64,000 bases of DNA, taken from positions 1,178,001 through 1,242,000 of the forward strand of contig NZ_JACIET010000002.1 in NCBI RefSeq assembly GCF_014197015.1, given 5' to 3'. The stretch comes from Niveibacterium umoris (lineage in GTDB: Bacteria; Pseudomonadota; Gammaproteobacteria; Burkholderiales; Rhodocyclaceae). Under the pieces are notes generated by a model. That model was not told the DNA's origin. It worked only from the letters and a program-made list of their open reading frames with translations, and searched no databases. How positions within the stretch are numbered: the stretch's first letter is position 1; each line of letters opens with the position of its first letter. Below, piece after piece: positions 44,702 through 55,861 of this stretch. Made by a program: the position numbers and the translations under genes.

Positions 44702-45709
44702 TCAGCCTTGTCGCAGGCGGCGGGCGAGGTCTGAAACACGCATCACATAGTGCAGGCCGCCGGAAGTGCCTGCCTCGCCCTCGCGTGCGAAGCCCAGCTT
44801 CTCGTGCAGGCGTACCGCCACCTCATGGCCGGGCAAAACCCGGCTGCGCAGCGTGACGGCGCCATGCGAGATCAGGTGCGCCAGCGTGCGCACGAGCAGG
44901 CGCCGGTGCAGGCCGGTGCTGCGATACCAAGGGTGGATGTTGATCGAGAGGATCTCCCAGGTCTCGGCATCGGTGGGGCGCAGCAGGACGTAACCGGCGA
45001 GGCGGTGTTGCAGGTGCTCCGAAATGATCCGGCCGCCGCAGGCCAGCGCGGCGGCATGGTGTTCGCGCCGGGTTTCGGTCGAGAACTGGCCGTTCTCGGC
45101 GGCGATCAGATCGCCCAGCGTGAGCGCGTCGAGGCGCGCCATCTCGTCGAGCAATTGCGCCTCGTGCGTGCGGCCGCGTTCGCCGAGCGGCTGCAGGCCG
45201 TGCTTGAGCCGCATCAGCGTCAGTTGCAGCACCCGTGCGTCGTTGCTGGCGCGGTGGCGTTCGATATGCAGTTCCGCCTGCACTTGCGCCTTCGTGTCGT
45301 GCCAGCGGTTGGCCTCTTCCTCGTTCAGCAGCGTGCGCAGGTTGTCGAGCCGGAAGGCCGGCACCCGTTCGGCTGCATCGAACAGCAAGGCGAGCCAGGT
45401 GTAGTCGTGGGCCCAGCCGTCTGAATAGACCACCTTGCCGGCAAGTTCCCGGTTCAGGGTCTCGGCCATCTGATCCGCTGACTTGCCGTGGCGCATCAGC
45501 GTCTCGCGCGAGATGTGGTGGATCGATTCGGCGGCGGGGTCCCAGTGGGTCCATTCCGGTTCCGGCAGGATCAGGCTGCACAGCGCACGATTGTCCGGCA
45601 GCGCGACGCCGACTTCGATCGGGTAGCTGCGCGGCCCGAAGCCCGAGGCCTCGATGTCGATGATGATCGGTGCGGATGCGGCGTCCCCGCCAGGCGGATG
45701 TGCTTTCAG
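44702..45709 (-). CDS. Fusion of a DEDDh 3'-5' exonuclease and a GNAT acetyltransferase, apparent CTG start
   Basis: 335 residues if translated from CTG at 45707-45709, which follows AGGGAGACAGGG; the first in-frame ATG (45496) would delete the exonuclease Asp/Glu motif. The exonuclease (about 14-190) has IIIDIEASGFG (Asp18, Glu20), HDYTWL (Asp102) and HRASND (His152, Asp157), the DEDDh set. A GNAT domain follows (about 200-335: NIHPWYRSTGLHRRLLV, VAVRLHEKLGF). Exonuclease activity acts on RNA or DNA 3' ends; the acetyltransferase acceptor is unknown. The start codon is the weak point. Confidence 0.78.
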   Translation of the reverse strand: MKAHPPGGDAASAPIIIDIEASGFGPRSYPIEVGVALPDNRALCSLILPEPEWTHWDPAAESIHHISRETLMRHGKSADQMAETLNRELAGKVVYSDGWAHDYTWLALLFDAAERVPAFRLDNLRTLLNEEEANRWHDTKAQVQAELHIERHRASNDARVLQLTLMRLKHGLQPLGERGRTHEAQLLDEMARLDALTLGDLIAAENGQFSTETRREHHAAALACGGRIISEHLQHRLAGYVLLRPTDAETWEILSINIHPWYRSTGLHRRLLVRTLAHLISHGAVTLRSRVLPGHEVAVRLHEKLGFAREGEAGTSGGLHYVMRVSDLARRLRQG

Positions 45710-45806
45710 CGCCCTGTCTCCCTGTCTTGTCTCTTGTTCTTTGGCGCCGTCGGATGCGCGTTGCGTCGATTGTGGCGGCGCTGCGCCGCGCTTGGCAACG
45801 GGTGGA

Positions 45807-46193
45807 TCAGGCGGCGGCCAGCATCAGCCTTGCGCAGGCCACCACGCCAACGAACCAGACGAGGCTGCGCACGGTTGCCAGATCGGCCACATAGCAGCCG
45901 AAATAGGCAAAGCGGGCGACGATGAAGGTGATCGCCCAGGTGTCGATCAGCGCGGGCGCGACACCGGCGACATGCGCCATCAGCACCGCGGCGGCGAAGA
46001 AGGGGAAGGCCTCGAAACTGTTCTGCTGTGCCCAGTTCGCGCGCTGCGGCCAGCCTGTCAGGCTCGCCAGTGTGTTGCGCGGGGTGTGGTTGTTGTAGCG
46101 GGTGCCGCTACGGATACCGCCGGCCTTCGCGGCGAGCGCCCACAGGAATGGCTGGATCGCGGCGATCAAAACGCACAGGAAGCTGATTTTCAT
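45807..46193 (-). CDS. MAPEG family membrane protein
   Basis: 128 residues, ATG at 46193. Four membrane helices and the MAPEG features: RYNNHTPRNTLASLTGWPQRANWAQQN around the second segment, with helix termini matching the family, and AYFGCYVADLATVRSLVWFVG. MAPEG proteins are glutathione or eicosanoid enzymes in eukaryotes; bacterial members are mostly uncharacterised. Lies upstream of the exonuclease-GNAT gene on the same strand. Confidence 0.85.
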   Translation of the reverse strand: MKISFLCVLIAAIQPFLWALAAKAGGIRSGTRYNNHTPRNTLASLTGWPQRANWAQQNSFEAFPFFAAAVLMAHVAGVAPALIDTWAITFIVARFAYFGCYVADLATVRSLVWFVGVVACARLMLAAA

Positions 46194-46317
46194 GGTGGGT
46201 CTCCGATAGGTGGCCAGCAGTGTAAGCGGCGCGGCGCGAAATCAGCCAAATGCAGTGTCCGGTGCGCGGCAAACGGTGGGCGTGAGAAAATCCCGCTTTG
46301 CCCGAAGAGATGCCGAC

Positions 46318-47508
46318 ATGGCCCAACTCATCCTCAACCCCGGCAAAGAGCGCTCCGTCATGCGCCGCCACCCCTGGATCTTCGCCGGTTCGGTCGCGAC
46401 ATTGACCGGCCGTGCGCGGCCCGGCGATACCGTCGACGTGGTGTCCGAGCGCGGGGTGGTGCTGGGGCGCGCGGCGTTTTCGCCGGCCTCGCAGATCCGC
46501 GCGCGGATGTGGTGTTTCGATGCCGAGACGCCGATCGACCATGCCTTCTTCAAGCGCACGATCGCAGCCGCAGTGGCGCGTCGCAACGCGCATCCGATGC
46601 TCGCCGGCCAGGACGGTGTGCGGCTGATTCACGGTGAGTCCGACGGCCTGCCGGGCGTCATCGCCGACCGCTATCGCGACACCATCGTGCTGCAACTGAC
46701 CAGTGCCGGCGCCGACCGCTGGCGCGATGCGATCGTCGCCGGGCTGATGCAGGCGACCGGTTGCGCCAACATCTACGAGCGGTCCGATTCCGAGGTGCGT
46801 GCACTCGAAGGGCTGGAAGGTCGGGTCGGTGTACTGGCGGGCGATGGCCCCGACCCCGCCCTTGCGATCGAGGAACACGGCGTGCTGCTGGGCGTGGATG
46901 CGGTCGGCGGCCACAAGACCGGCTTCTACCTCGACCAGCGCGAGAACCGGCGCCTGACGCGCGATCTGGCGAAGGGGCGCAGCGTGCTCAACTGCTTCTG
47001 CTACACCGGCGGGTTTTCCTTGCAGGCGCTGGCGGGCGGCGCAAGCGAAGTGCTCTCGATCGATTCGTCGGCGCATGCGCTGGCCAGCGCGCAGCGCAAC
47101 GTCGAGCGCAATCCGCAGCTGGATGCCAGCCGCGCCACCTGGTGGGAAGCCGATGTGTTCGCCGCGTTGCGTGAACTCAAGACCGAGGGGCGACGCTTCG
47201 ACCTGATCATTCTGGACCCGCCCAAGTTCGCGCCCAGCGCGGCGCATGCGCAGCGCGCAGCACGGGCCTACAAGGACATCAATCTGCTCGGTTTCCGCCT
47301 GCTCAACCCCGGCGGCATCCTGATGAGCTATTCCTGCTCCGGCGGCATCGGGCTGGAACTGTTCCAGACCATTCTGGCGGGGGCCGCTTCGGATGCCGGG
47401 CGCGATGCACAGATCATCCATCGCCTGGCTGCCGCGCCGGATCACCCGATAGGTCTCGCCTTCCCGGAGGGCGAGTACCTGAAGGGCCTGGTCTGTCAGG
47501 TCAATTGA
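46318..47508 (+). CDS. rlmI: 23S rRNA (cytosine-5) methyltransferase RlmI-type
   Basis: 396 residues, ATG at 46318. N-terminal PUA domain (LILNPGKERSVMRRHPWIFAG), a central EEHD-like region and a SAM-dependent Rossmann domain with LNCFCYTGGFSLQALAGG (motif I), the catalytic LDPPKFAPSAA motif and YSCSGGIGLELF. RlmI methylates C1962 of 23S rRNA. Nearly the full family length. Start is clear; the product name assumes orthology with E. coli RlmI. Confidence 0.92.
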   Translation: MAQLILNPGKERSVMRRHPWIFAGSVATLTGRARPGDTVDVVSERGVVLGRAAFSPASQIRARMWCFDAETPIDHAFFKRTIAAAVARRNAHPMLAGQDGVRLIHGESDGLPGVIADRYRDTIVLQLTSAGADRWRDAIVAGLMQATGCANIYERSDSEVRALEGLEGRVGVLAGDGPDPALAIEEHGVLLGVDAVGGHKTGFYLDQRENRRLTRDLAKGRSVLNCFCYTGGFSLQALAGGASEVLSIDSSAHALASAQRNVERNPQLDASRATWWEADVFAALRELKTEGRRFDLIILDPPKFAPSAAHAQRAARAYKDINLLGFRLLNPGGILMSYSCSGGIGLELFQTILAGAASDAGRDAQIIHRLAAAPDHPIGLAFPEGEYLKGLVCQVN

Positions 47509-47854
47509 GCGGTAGTCCGGTCATGTCGATCGTGAATGGCGCTTGACTTATTCACATCAACGCGTTCCGCCGCATCTTTCGGTGCTTATGCACTGCCTTG
47601 ATCTGGCGATAATGACTAACTATTTGAAAACAAAGAAAAAGTGTTTTTGATGTTGTTGCGCTGCGGGATTGCTTTTTGTCCTGTTTGGTGCATGGGCCCG
47701 GCAATTGCGTCAAGTCACCCACAAAGTTATCCACAGATTCATAAAACCCCCTTTGTTACGAATGGGTTAAATGGAACTATGCGAGAACTTGGTGATGTTT
47801 CATGTTCAAGTAATTGACTTGTAAAAGAAAAGTAATGTTCATGTTGGCGGCCGT
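47509..47854. other. AT-rich 346-base intergenic region with DnaA-box cluster
   Basis: No gene supported. Against the GC-rich background this stretch is distinctly AT-rich (runs such as AAACAAAGAAAAAG and ATTCATAAAA). It contains two perfect consensus DnaA boxes, TTATTCACA (47548-47556) and TTATCCACA (47727-47735), and an 8-of-9 match TTATGCACT (47586-47594), all in one orientation. A short ORF MFMLAAV (47835-47858) precedes priA. It may contain the priA promoter, a DnaA-responsive regulatory site, or part of a replication origin. Confidence 0.55.
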
Positions 47855-49994
<2,140 letters not shown>

Positions 49995-50023
<29 letters not shown>

Positions 50024-50558
50024 CGCTGCGCTCGTCGCGGCCCTGCTAGGCGGGTTGTGGTCGCCCGCGGCGCTCGCCAGGGGCGGACGCTTCCAGGGCG
50101 CGATCCACGCGGTGGTCGATGGCGATACGCTGCAGGTACGCGACCGCGGTGGCCGTCTTCGCGAGGTGCGGCTGGCCTTCATCGACGCCCCGGAGCACGA
50201 CCAGCTTTGGGGCCGTGAAGCGCATGAACACCTGAGGCGGCTCGCGCTCGGCGCGCCGGCCACGATCGAATGGCGCGAGCACGATCAATACGGCCGCTAC
50301 GTCGGCGTCGTGTGGGTCAGTTCGCCCGACATGCCGTGCGTCGGGCGCGCCGATTGCCCGCGCAATCTCGACCTCGGCCACGCCCAGATCGCCGCCGGCC
50401 TGGCGTGGTGGTACCGCGCCTATGCGGCCCGACAGGACCCGCAGGCGCAGGGCCAGTATGCGTTTTCCGAGAGCGAGGCGCGGCAGCGCCGGATCGGGCT
50501 CTGGCACGACGCGGCCCCGATTCCGCCGTGGATCTGGCGCCACGCCGAACGTCGCTAA
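49995..50558 (+). CDS. Secreted thermonuclease-family (SNase-like) nuclease
   Basis: 187 residues taking ATG at 49995 (50001 also possible), overlapping the end of priA by 29 bases. A signal peptide (LVAALLGGLWSPAALA) precedes an SNase-like OB fold: DGDTLQVRD and RLAFIDAPEHDQ hold the Ca2+/catalytic acidic and Arg positions, with LGHAQIAAGLAWWYRAY and EARQRRIGLW in the C-terminal half. Predicted periplasmic or extracellular nuclease. The overlap with priA is unusual for an exported enzyme. Confidence 0.87.
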
Positions 50559-50573
50559 GGCGGAAGGGCAGCG

Positions 50574-52397
50574 TCACGCGAGCGCGGCGACCCAGTCGGT
50601 GGCTCTCCGCAACTTGGCCGCGAGATCGCCGGACAGGTTCTCAAGCAGTGCGATCTTGAGTTGCGGGTGTTCTTCGGCCAGCCGGTTGATATCGGCGGTA
50701 TTCACCACCTCGCACACCAGCGCCGTGTCGGCGAAAACCGACGCGCTGCGTGTTGTCTGGCCGAGCAGGGTCATCTCGCCGAAACTCATGCCGGGCCCGA
50801 GCGAGGCGATGCGCTGATGGCCGCCCCCTTGACGCGGTACCAGCACGCTGGCGTGGCCGCTCACGATCACATGGATCTCGCCATTGCTCGCGTCGCCTGA
50901 GGCGAAGACCTCGCTGCCCGCCGTCAATTCGCGGCGTTGTGTGGTGGCCTGCAACTGCGCGAGGGGCGCCTCCGGAACGCCGCGGAACAGCGCGCAGTCA
51001 GACAGTCGCCCTGCGGCCTCTGCGGTTTCGCCTGCGTCCGCGCACAAGCGGTTCTCGCACCATTCGACGGCCAGGTCGTTGTCCTCGAAGCTCAGGAATC
51101 CATGCTCGCCGGCGGCCAGCGTCTTGCTCAGCGGATCGAGGATCGCCTTGCGTTGCCGCACCCGCGACAGCACGGTGGCGATGCCTTCCGTGTGGAGGTT
51201 CGCACGCGCCTGGTTGAGCAGGCGCGCCGCACTCTCGGACAGGCCCTCGACCTGACTCATATCGAGGATCAGGCTGTGCGCGTCGGGTGCCAGTTCCCCC
51301 ATGCGGCGGATCACATACTCCACCGCGTCCACCTCGATATGCCCCTGTAGGCTCAGGTATTTGATGCGGTGGGCGTGTTGCGCGAGGCGGGCCTTCATCG
51401 CGGCGGTCGGCACCCGGCGCGAAGGCGCGTCGGCGGCGGTGTACTGGCGCCCGATCGCGAGCTTCGGATTGCGCGCCTTGTTGAACAGATGCAGGCCGAA
51501 GTCGCGCGAGAGGCGTTTGCACACCTCGATGCCGCGCACGCTGTTGCCTTTCTCATCGAGCGGTGGCGAGCAGATCGCGATGCCGAAGCGCCCCGGCAGT
51601 ACCGCGATGATGCCGCCGCCCACGCCGCTCTTCGCCGGCAGGCCGACTTCGTAGAGCCAGCTGCCGGCGTAGTCATACATGCCGCAGGTGGCCATGACGC
51701 TGAGCACGCGCTCGACGTCGGGCGCCGGCAAGGCGCGGCGCCCGGTGAGCGGATGCACGCCGCCGTTGGCCAGCGTCGCAGCCATGTAGGCGAGATCACG
51801 GCAGTCCACCAGCACCGAGCACTGGCGGAAATAGTTTTCCAGCACGGCCATCGGGTCGCCGTCGATGATCCCGAAGTTCTTCAGCATCCAGGCGATTGCG
51901 CGGTTGCGGAAGCCGGTATCGCTCTCGGAGCGGTAGACCGCTTCATCCAGCGTGATCGGCCGGCCCATGAATACGCCGAGCGAATCGGCGATGCGTTCCC
52001 ATTGCTGCTCGGCAGTGGTGCCGGCCGCCATGCCGGCGGATGCGATTGCACCAGCATTGATCATCGGGTTGAGCGGTGCCCCGGTTCGGGGATGCAGGCT
52101 GATCGAGTTGAACGCATCGCCGCTGGGTTCTACACCGACCCGCCGGCCAACGAAGTCACGCCCCTTGTCCGCCAGCGCGGTGGCGTACACGAAAGGTTTT
52201 GACACCGACTGGATCGTGAAGCGCTGCGCCGTGTCGCCGGCCGTGTAGGCCACGCCATCCACGGTGACGACGCAGATGCCGAACCAGTCCGGATCGGCCT
52301 TCGTCAGCTCGGGGATATAGCTCGCCACCTCGCCGCTGCGCAGCGACGACAATTCGGCGTGAAGCGATTCAAGATAGCTCTGGATCGGTGATTTCAC
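50574..52397 (-). CDS. glsA: Glutaminase with C-terminal STAS and cyclic-nucleotide-binding domains
   Basis: 607 residues from GTG at 52397, preceded by GGGAGG; a longer frame would start at 52577 without support. Glutaminase domain (about 1-310) with the serine/Lys dyad QSVSK (Ser64, Lys67), INAGAIASAG and GNSVRG motifs. A STAS-like domain (about 350-450, IKYLSLQGHIEVDAVEYV and LILDMSQVEGLSESAARLL) and a cNMP-binding domain (about 475-600, HVIVSGHASVLVPRQ and GMSFGEMTLLGQTTRSASV) follow. It hydrolyses glutamine to glutamate and ammonia. The additions may allow control by anti-sigma-type partners and cyclic nucleotides. Confidence 0.9.
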   Translation of the reverse strand: MKSPIQSYLESLHAELSSLRSGEVASYIPELTKADPDWFGICVVTVDGVAYTAGDTAQRFTIQSVSKPFVYATALADKGRDFVGRRVGVEPSGDAFNSISLHPRTGAPLNPMINAGAIASAGMAAGTTAEQQWERIADSLGVFMGRPITLDEAVYRSESDTGFRNRAIAWMLKNFGIIDGDPMAVLENYFRQCSVLVDCRDLAYMAATLANGGVHPLTGRRALPAPDVERVLSVMATCGMYDYAGSWLYEVGLPAKSGVGGGIIAVLPGRFGIAICSPPLDEKGNSVRGIEVCKRLSRDFGLHLFNKARNPKLAIGRQYTAADAPSRRVPTAAMKARLAQHAHRIKYLSLQGHIEVDAVEYVIRRMGELAPDAHSLILDMSQVEGLSESAARLLNQARANLHTEGIATVLSRVRQRKAILDPLSKTLAAGEHGFLSFEDNDLAVEWCENRLCADAGETAEAAGRLSDCALFRGVPEAPLAQLQATTQRRELTAGSEVFASGDASNGEIHVIVSGHASVLVPRQGGGHQRIASLGPGMSFGEMTLLGQTTRSASVFADTALVCEVVNTADINRLAEEHPQLKIALLENLSGDLAAKLRRATDWVAALA

Positions 52398-52583
52398 GCG
52401 CGCCTCCCTGATTGGCTGACTTGAGCCAAGCAAAGGAGGTGCCATACGTTGGGCTGGTGGTGTGTGGGAAGCGCGCGTCCAGTCGCTTGCCGGATTAGAC
52501 CCGAAACGCGAGAAGTCGCCGCCCCACAGAGGTAGGTCTGGGGCCGGACTTGTGACCGACCTAGCATTCGCGGCCAATCGGAG

Positions 52584-53699
52584 TTATCGCGTGATGGTCT
52601 CTCCTGTAACCGCAATTTCGACGCGTCCCGGCGTGGGCTCGCCGAAGATGTTTTTCCCAGGACGCCAGCGGCACTTGCTGAGTTGGCTTGCCATCTGATC
52701 GTCGACGGCTTTGTCACCGGTAGATTGGTGTATCCGGGTTTGTGACAACGCGCCGCTGGCTTCGATCAGTGCCTGAACAGAGAATGAGAGTTTGCCGACT
52801 TGCCGGCGCGTAACGCTTGCTGGAAATTCAGGCATGTTGCAGGCGCCCGGGACCGGTTGCGGACTCTCGAGCGCTGGCGCGGGTGCCGATTTGTAGAACG
52901 CTAGCCGAATGTGCGCGACGCTTTCGTCGCTGGAGCGTTCGTCATTGCGCAAGCGTGGCTTGCAGGTCGAGAGGATCTTTATGGCTGCACTGTCAAGTGC
53001 CGGAAAACCGCTGGATTGCACAACGCCGAGCACTAAGATGGAGCCGTTCTCCGCCGGACGATAGGCGATGACTACACTGCGTGACTCGAATGGGTTATCG
53101 GGCGTTGACACGTCGTCCGGCATGTTCCAGTTGCACGAACCGGGGTGAGCGCCGACGAGAGGCCCCGTTACAAGCGTTGGCGCCCAAGCGGCGCTGTTCT
53201 CGGTGAGTTCCAGATAGAGCGGAAACGCCATTGCACATGGCTTTCCGCTGCAGAGTGCTGGCTGGAACCGGGCCTTCGTAAGCGCCTTTGATACGGCCAA
53301 GACAAACGGGATCTCACTCGCTTCCGGGGCGGGTCCGAGCAGTGAGGTGGCGGTGACCGTCCCTGATTCTGAGATGTCTGCCAGCATTCGGATTTTGACT
53401 TTGCTCCTCAGGCTCAACTGGTCTTGAGCCGCGGATCGAATCTCCGGTATCAATGGAGCGATTCCGTCGATCGGAAACGGTGGCTGATCCGCCCGATCGA
53501 GCGCGTCATATTCACTCGCAAAGAGCGCCTTTTGGGCGTTGCTGAACTTTGAATAGGGGCGATCCAGGGGGACGACATCAAAAACCTGCGGCGCGTGATT
53601 GGTGCCATTTGGAATCGCGTCTGCGGCGACCGCGAATGGGAGCTGGGAGAGCGTCAGCAGAGCGAGCGCAAGGCCGAAGCAAGCATTTGATGATTGCAT
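52584..53699 (-). CDS. Exported protein with three TonB C-terminal-like domains
   Basis: 371 residues from ATG at 53699, directly after the threonine aldolase stop. A signal peptide ends PFAVAA-D, so it is soluble or envelope-associated rather than membrane-anchored like TonB. Three segments resemble the TonB-CTD strand-helix-strand pattern: about 98-167 (VKIRMLADISESGTVTATSLLGPAP), 205-270 (ILVLGVVQSSGFPALDSAAIKIL) and 300-366 (LSFSVQALIEASGALSQTRIHQSTG). Domain calls are by pattern, not a profile search. Base composition is lower in GC than neighbours, suggesting transfer. No proline-rich span is present, so it is not a classical energy transducer. Confidence 0.65.
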   Translation of the reverse strand: MQSSNACFGLALALLTLSQLPFAVAADAIPNGTNHAPQVFDVVPLDRPYSKFSNAQKALFASEYDALDRADQPPFPIDGIAPLIPEIRSAAQDQLSLRSKVKIRMLADISESGTVTATSLLGPAPEASEIPFVLAVSKALTKARFQPALCSGKPCAMAFPLYLELTENSAAWAPTLVTGPLVGAHPGSCNWNMPDDVSTPDNPFESRSVVIAYRPAENGSILVLGVVQSSGFPALDSAAIKILSTCKPRLRNDERSSDESVAHIRLAFYKSAPAPALESPQPVPGACNMPEFPASVTRRQVGKLSFSVQALIEASGALSQTRIHQSTGDKAVDDQMASQLSKCRWRPGKNIFGEPTPGRVEIAVTGETITR

Positions 53700-53701
53700 G
53701 A

Positions 53702-54733
53702 TCACGCGAGACAAGCCTTCACATCCGCCACCAGCGCATCCACCTGTTCCGGCTGCGTTGCCCACGAGCACACGAAGCGCGCGCCGCCTGCGCCGATGAA
53801 GCTGTAGAAGGCCCAGCCCTTTTCCTTGAGGGCGTCGGCGGCGTGCTGCGGCATGCTGACGAATACCGCGTTCGATTGCACCGGGAAGAGTGGCGCGATG
53901 CCGGGCAGGCGGGCCAGCGCGTTGCCGAGGCGGCGCGCCATCGCATTGGCGTGGGCGGCGCGCGTGAGCCAGGCGTTTTCGGCGAGCATGCCGACCCAGG
54001 GAGCCGACAGGAAGCGCATTTTCGAGGCGAGCTGGCCGGCCTGCTTGCAGCGGTAGGCGAAGTCCTTGGCCATGTCGTGATCGAAGAACACCACTGCTTC
54101 GCCAACAGGCATGCCCATCTTGGTGCCGCCGAAAGAGAGCACATCGACACCCGCGCGCCAGGTGATGTCCGCCGGGCTCACGCCAAGGCTGGCGACCGCG
54201 TTGGCAAAGCGGGCGCCGTCCATGTGGAAGGCGAGATCGTGTTCGCGGCAGCCTTCGCCCAGCGCGCGCACTTCTTCCAGCGAATAAACGGTGCCGACCT
54301 CGGTGGACTGGGTGATCGTGACGGCGCGAGGTTTCGGGTAGTGGATGTCGCTGCGTGCCGAGATCAGTTTCTCGACACCGCGCATGTCGAGCTTGCCGTC
54401 GGCGCCGCCGGCGAGCAGCAGTTTGGTGCCATTGGAGAAGAATTCCGGCCCGCCGCATTCGTCGGTTTCGACGTGCGCGAGCTTGTGGCAGACGATGCTG
54501 TGGTAGCTCTGGCACAGCGAGGCGAGCGCGAGCGAGTTGGCTGCGGTGCCGTTGAAGACGAAGAAGACTTCGCAGTCGGTCTCGAAGGTGGCGCGGATCG
54601 CGTCGCAGGCGCGGCGCGTCCAATCGTCGTTGCCGTACGAAGCCATGTGTCCGCTGTTGGCGGCGAGCAAGGCTTCCATCGCCTCGGGGCAGATCCCGGC
54701 GGTATTGTCGCTGGCGAATTCGGTATGTTGCAT
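53702..54733 (-). CDS. ltaE: Low-specificity L-threonine aldolase (PLP-dependent)
   Basis: 343 residues, ATG at 54733. Aldolase fold-type I signature: FASDNTAGICPEAMEALLAAN, FNGTAANSLALASLC, HVETDECGGPEF and the PLP-Lys motif LSFGGTKMGM. It cleaves L-threonine (and allo-threonine) to glycine and acetaldehyde. The downstream TonB-CTD gene is two bases away, so they share a message. A beta-eliminating lyase could be an alternative name. Confidence 0.87.
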   Translation of the reverse strand: MQHTEFASDNTAGICPEAMEALLAANSGHMASYGNDDWTRRACDAIRATFETDCEVFFVFNGTAANSLALASLCQSYHSIVCHKLAHVETDECGGPEFFSNGTKLLLAGGADGKLDMRGVEKLISARSDIHYPKPRAVTITQSTEVGTVYSLEEVRALGEGCREHDLAFHMDGARFANAVASLGVSPADITWRAGVDVLSFGGTKMGMPVGEAVVFFDHDMAKDFAYRCKQAGQLASKMRFLSAPWVGMLAENAWLTRAAHANAMARRLGNALARLPGIAPLFPVQSNAVFVSMPQHAADALKEKGWAFYSFIGAGGARFVCSWATQPEQVDALVADVKACLA

Positions 54734-54820
54734 GGCGGGGTGTCCGCGTGGATTGAACGAACCTGACAGTTTAGCCGTTGAGGCGGGCGGCCACAGGCTG
54801 CGGGCCGGTCCGCGGCTGCC

Positions 54821-54848
54821 AAAAAAAAACGCGACGTCGGAACGTCGC
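54821..54848 (-). terminator. Intrinsic terminator of the EamA transporter gene
   Basis: GCGACGT (54831-54837) pairs with ACGTCGC (54842-54848); on the minus strand a run of nine T (54829-54821) follows. Confidence 0.93.
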
Positions 54849-54890
54849 GCCAAACTCAAGGTACGAGACCTGAGGGAGGAAACACCGGTA

Positions 54891-55826
54891 CTAGGCTTGC
54901 GCGCGCTTGAGCGGCGCATGGGCCTCATGTTTCTTGGCGGTCGGCTTGCCGGCGAGCGACACGCCGAGCACGACCAGCACGGTGCCGGCAAGTTGCGCGG
55001 CCGACACCGGTTCATTCAGGAATACCGCACCGAGGCCGATCGTGAGGATCGGGCCGATGCTGCCGAGCATCGCGGTGCGCGTCGCGCCGAGCTCGCGGAT
55101 CGCCGCGCTCAACATGAAGACCGGCAGCACCGTCGAGAACAGCGCCATTGCGCCAGCCAGCGCCAGCACCGGCAGCGGTTGCGCCAGGTTTTCGAGCTGT
55201 TGCGTGGCGCCAAAGTGCAGAAAGGTGGCGGCGGTGGAAACGCACATCGCGAGCGCGGTGAAGCGCCGGCTGCCCAGCCGCGACACCATCTCGCCGCAAC
55301 CGGTGAGGTACAGCGCGTAGCAGACCGCCGAGGCAAACACCAAGGCGCCGCCCAGCAATACAACGGTGGCATCGCCGCGCAGTTGCAGGTCGTGCGCAAA
55401 GGCCAGCGCAATGCCGAGCCAGGTCAGCCCGAGCGCCGCAAAATCGCGCCGCGAGAAGCTGCGGTCAAACACGAATACCGCGATCAGCAGGGTCAGGGTC
55501 GGGTAGGTGAACAGGATCAGACGTTCCAGACCCGCCGAGATGTACTGCAGGCCCATGAAATCGAGAATCGACGCGCCGTAGTAGCCGAGCAGCCCGAGCG
55601 CCAGCAGCGCGATCCAGTCGCCACCCTTGAGGGGCGTCGCGTTGCGCGAGGCGCGCAGGGCGATGAAGGCGAACACCGGCGCGGCGAAGGCCATGCGCAG
55701 CGCAAGCAGCGCCAGCGGGCTGACGCCGTAGGGATAGGCCAGCTTCACGAAAATGGCCTTGGCTGAAAAACCCAGCGCGGCAAGGATCGCGAGCCAGAAA
55801 CCGGTGGTTTCGGAATTGCGGAACAC
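54891..55826 (-). CDS. EamA/DMT family transporter
   Basis: 311 residues from a GTG at 55826. Ten membrane helices in two EamA repeats, with FWLAILAALGFSAKAIFVKLAYPYG opening repeat one and VLLGGALVFASAVCYALYLTGCGEM opening repeat two. Members export amino acids or metabolites. A C-terminal charged tail (KPTAKKHEAHAPLKRAQA) is cytoplasmic. Divergent from a LysR-type regulator, which probably controls it. Confidence 0.9.
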   Translation of the reverse strand: MFRNSETTGFWLAILAALGFSAKAIFVKLAYPYGVSPLALLALRMAFAAPVFAFIALRASRNATPLKGGDWIALLALGLLGYYGASILDFMGLQYISAGLERLILFTYPTLTLLIAVFVFDRSFSRRDFAALGLTWLGIALAFAHDLQLRGDATVVLLGGALVFASAVCYALYLTGCGEMVSRLGSRRFTALAMCVSTAATFLHFGATQQLENLAQPLPVLALAGAMALFSTVLPVFMLSAAIRELGATRTAMLGSIGPILTIGLGAVFLNEPVSAAQLAGTVLVVLGVSLAGKPTAKKHEAHAPLKRAQA

Positions 55827-55861
55827 TAGATGAGCTCATAGGGCCGGAGGTTCCGGCTGAG

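Noticed and set aside
47509-47854. Calling the DnaA-box region the chromosomal origin
   Set aside because: dnaA, dnaN, rpmH or gidA are not nearby and skew cannot be judged from this window; only a DnaA-box cluster is claimed.
53700-54623. N-terminal extension of the triple TonB-CTD protein through the threonine aldolase region
   Set aside because: The extension is a shadow of ltaE; the ATG at 53699 begins a proper signal peptide.
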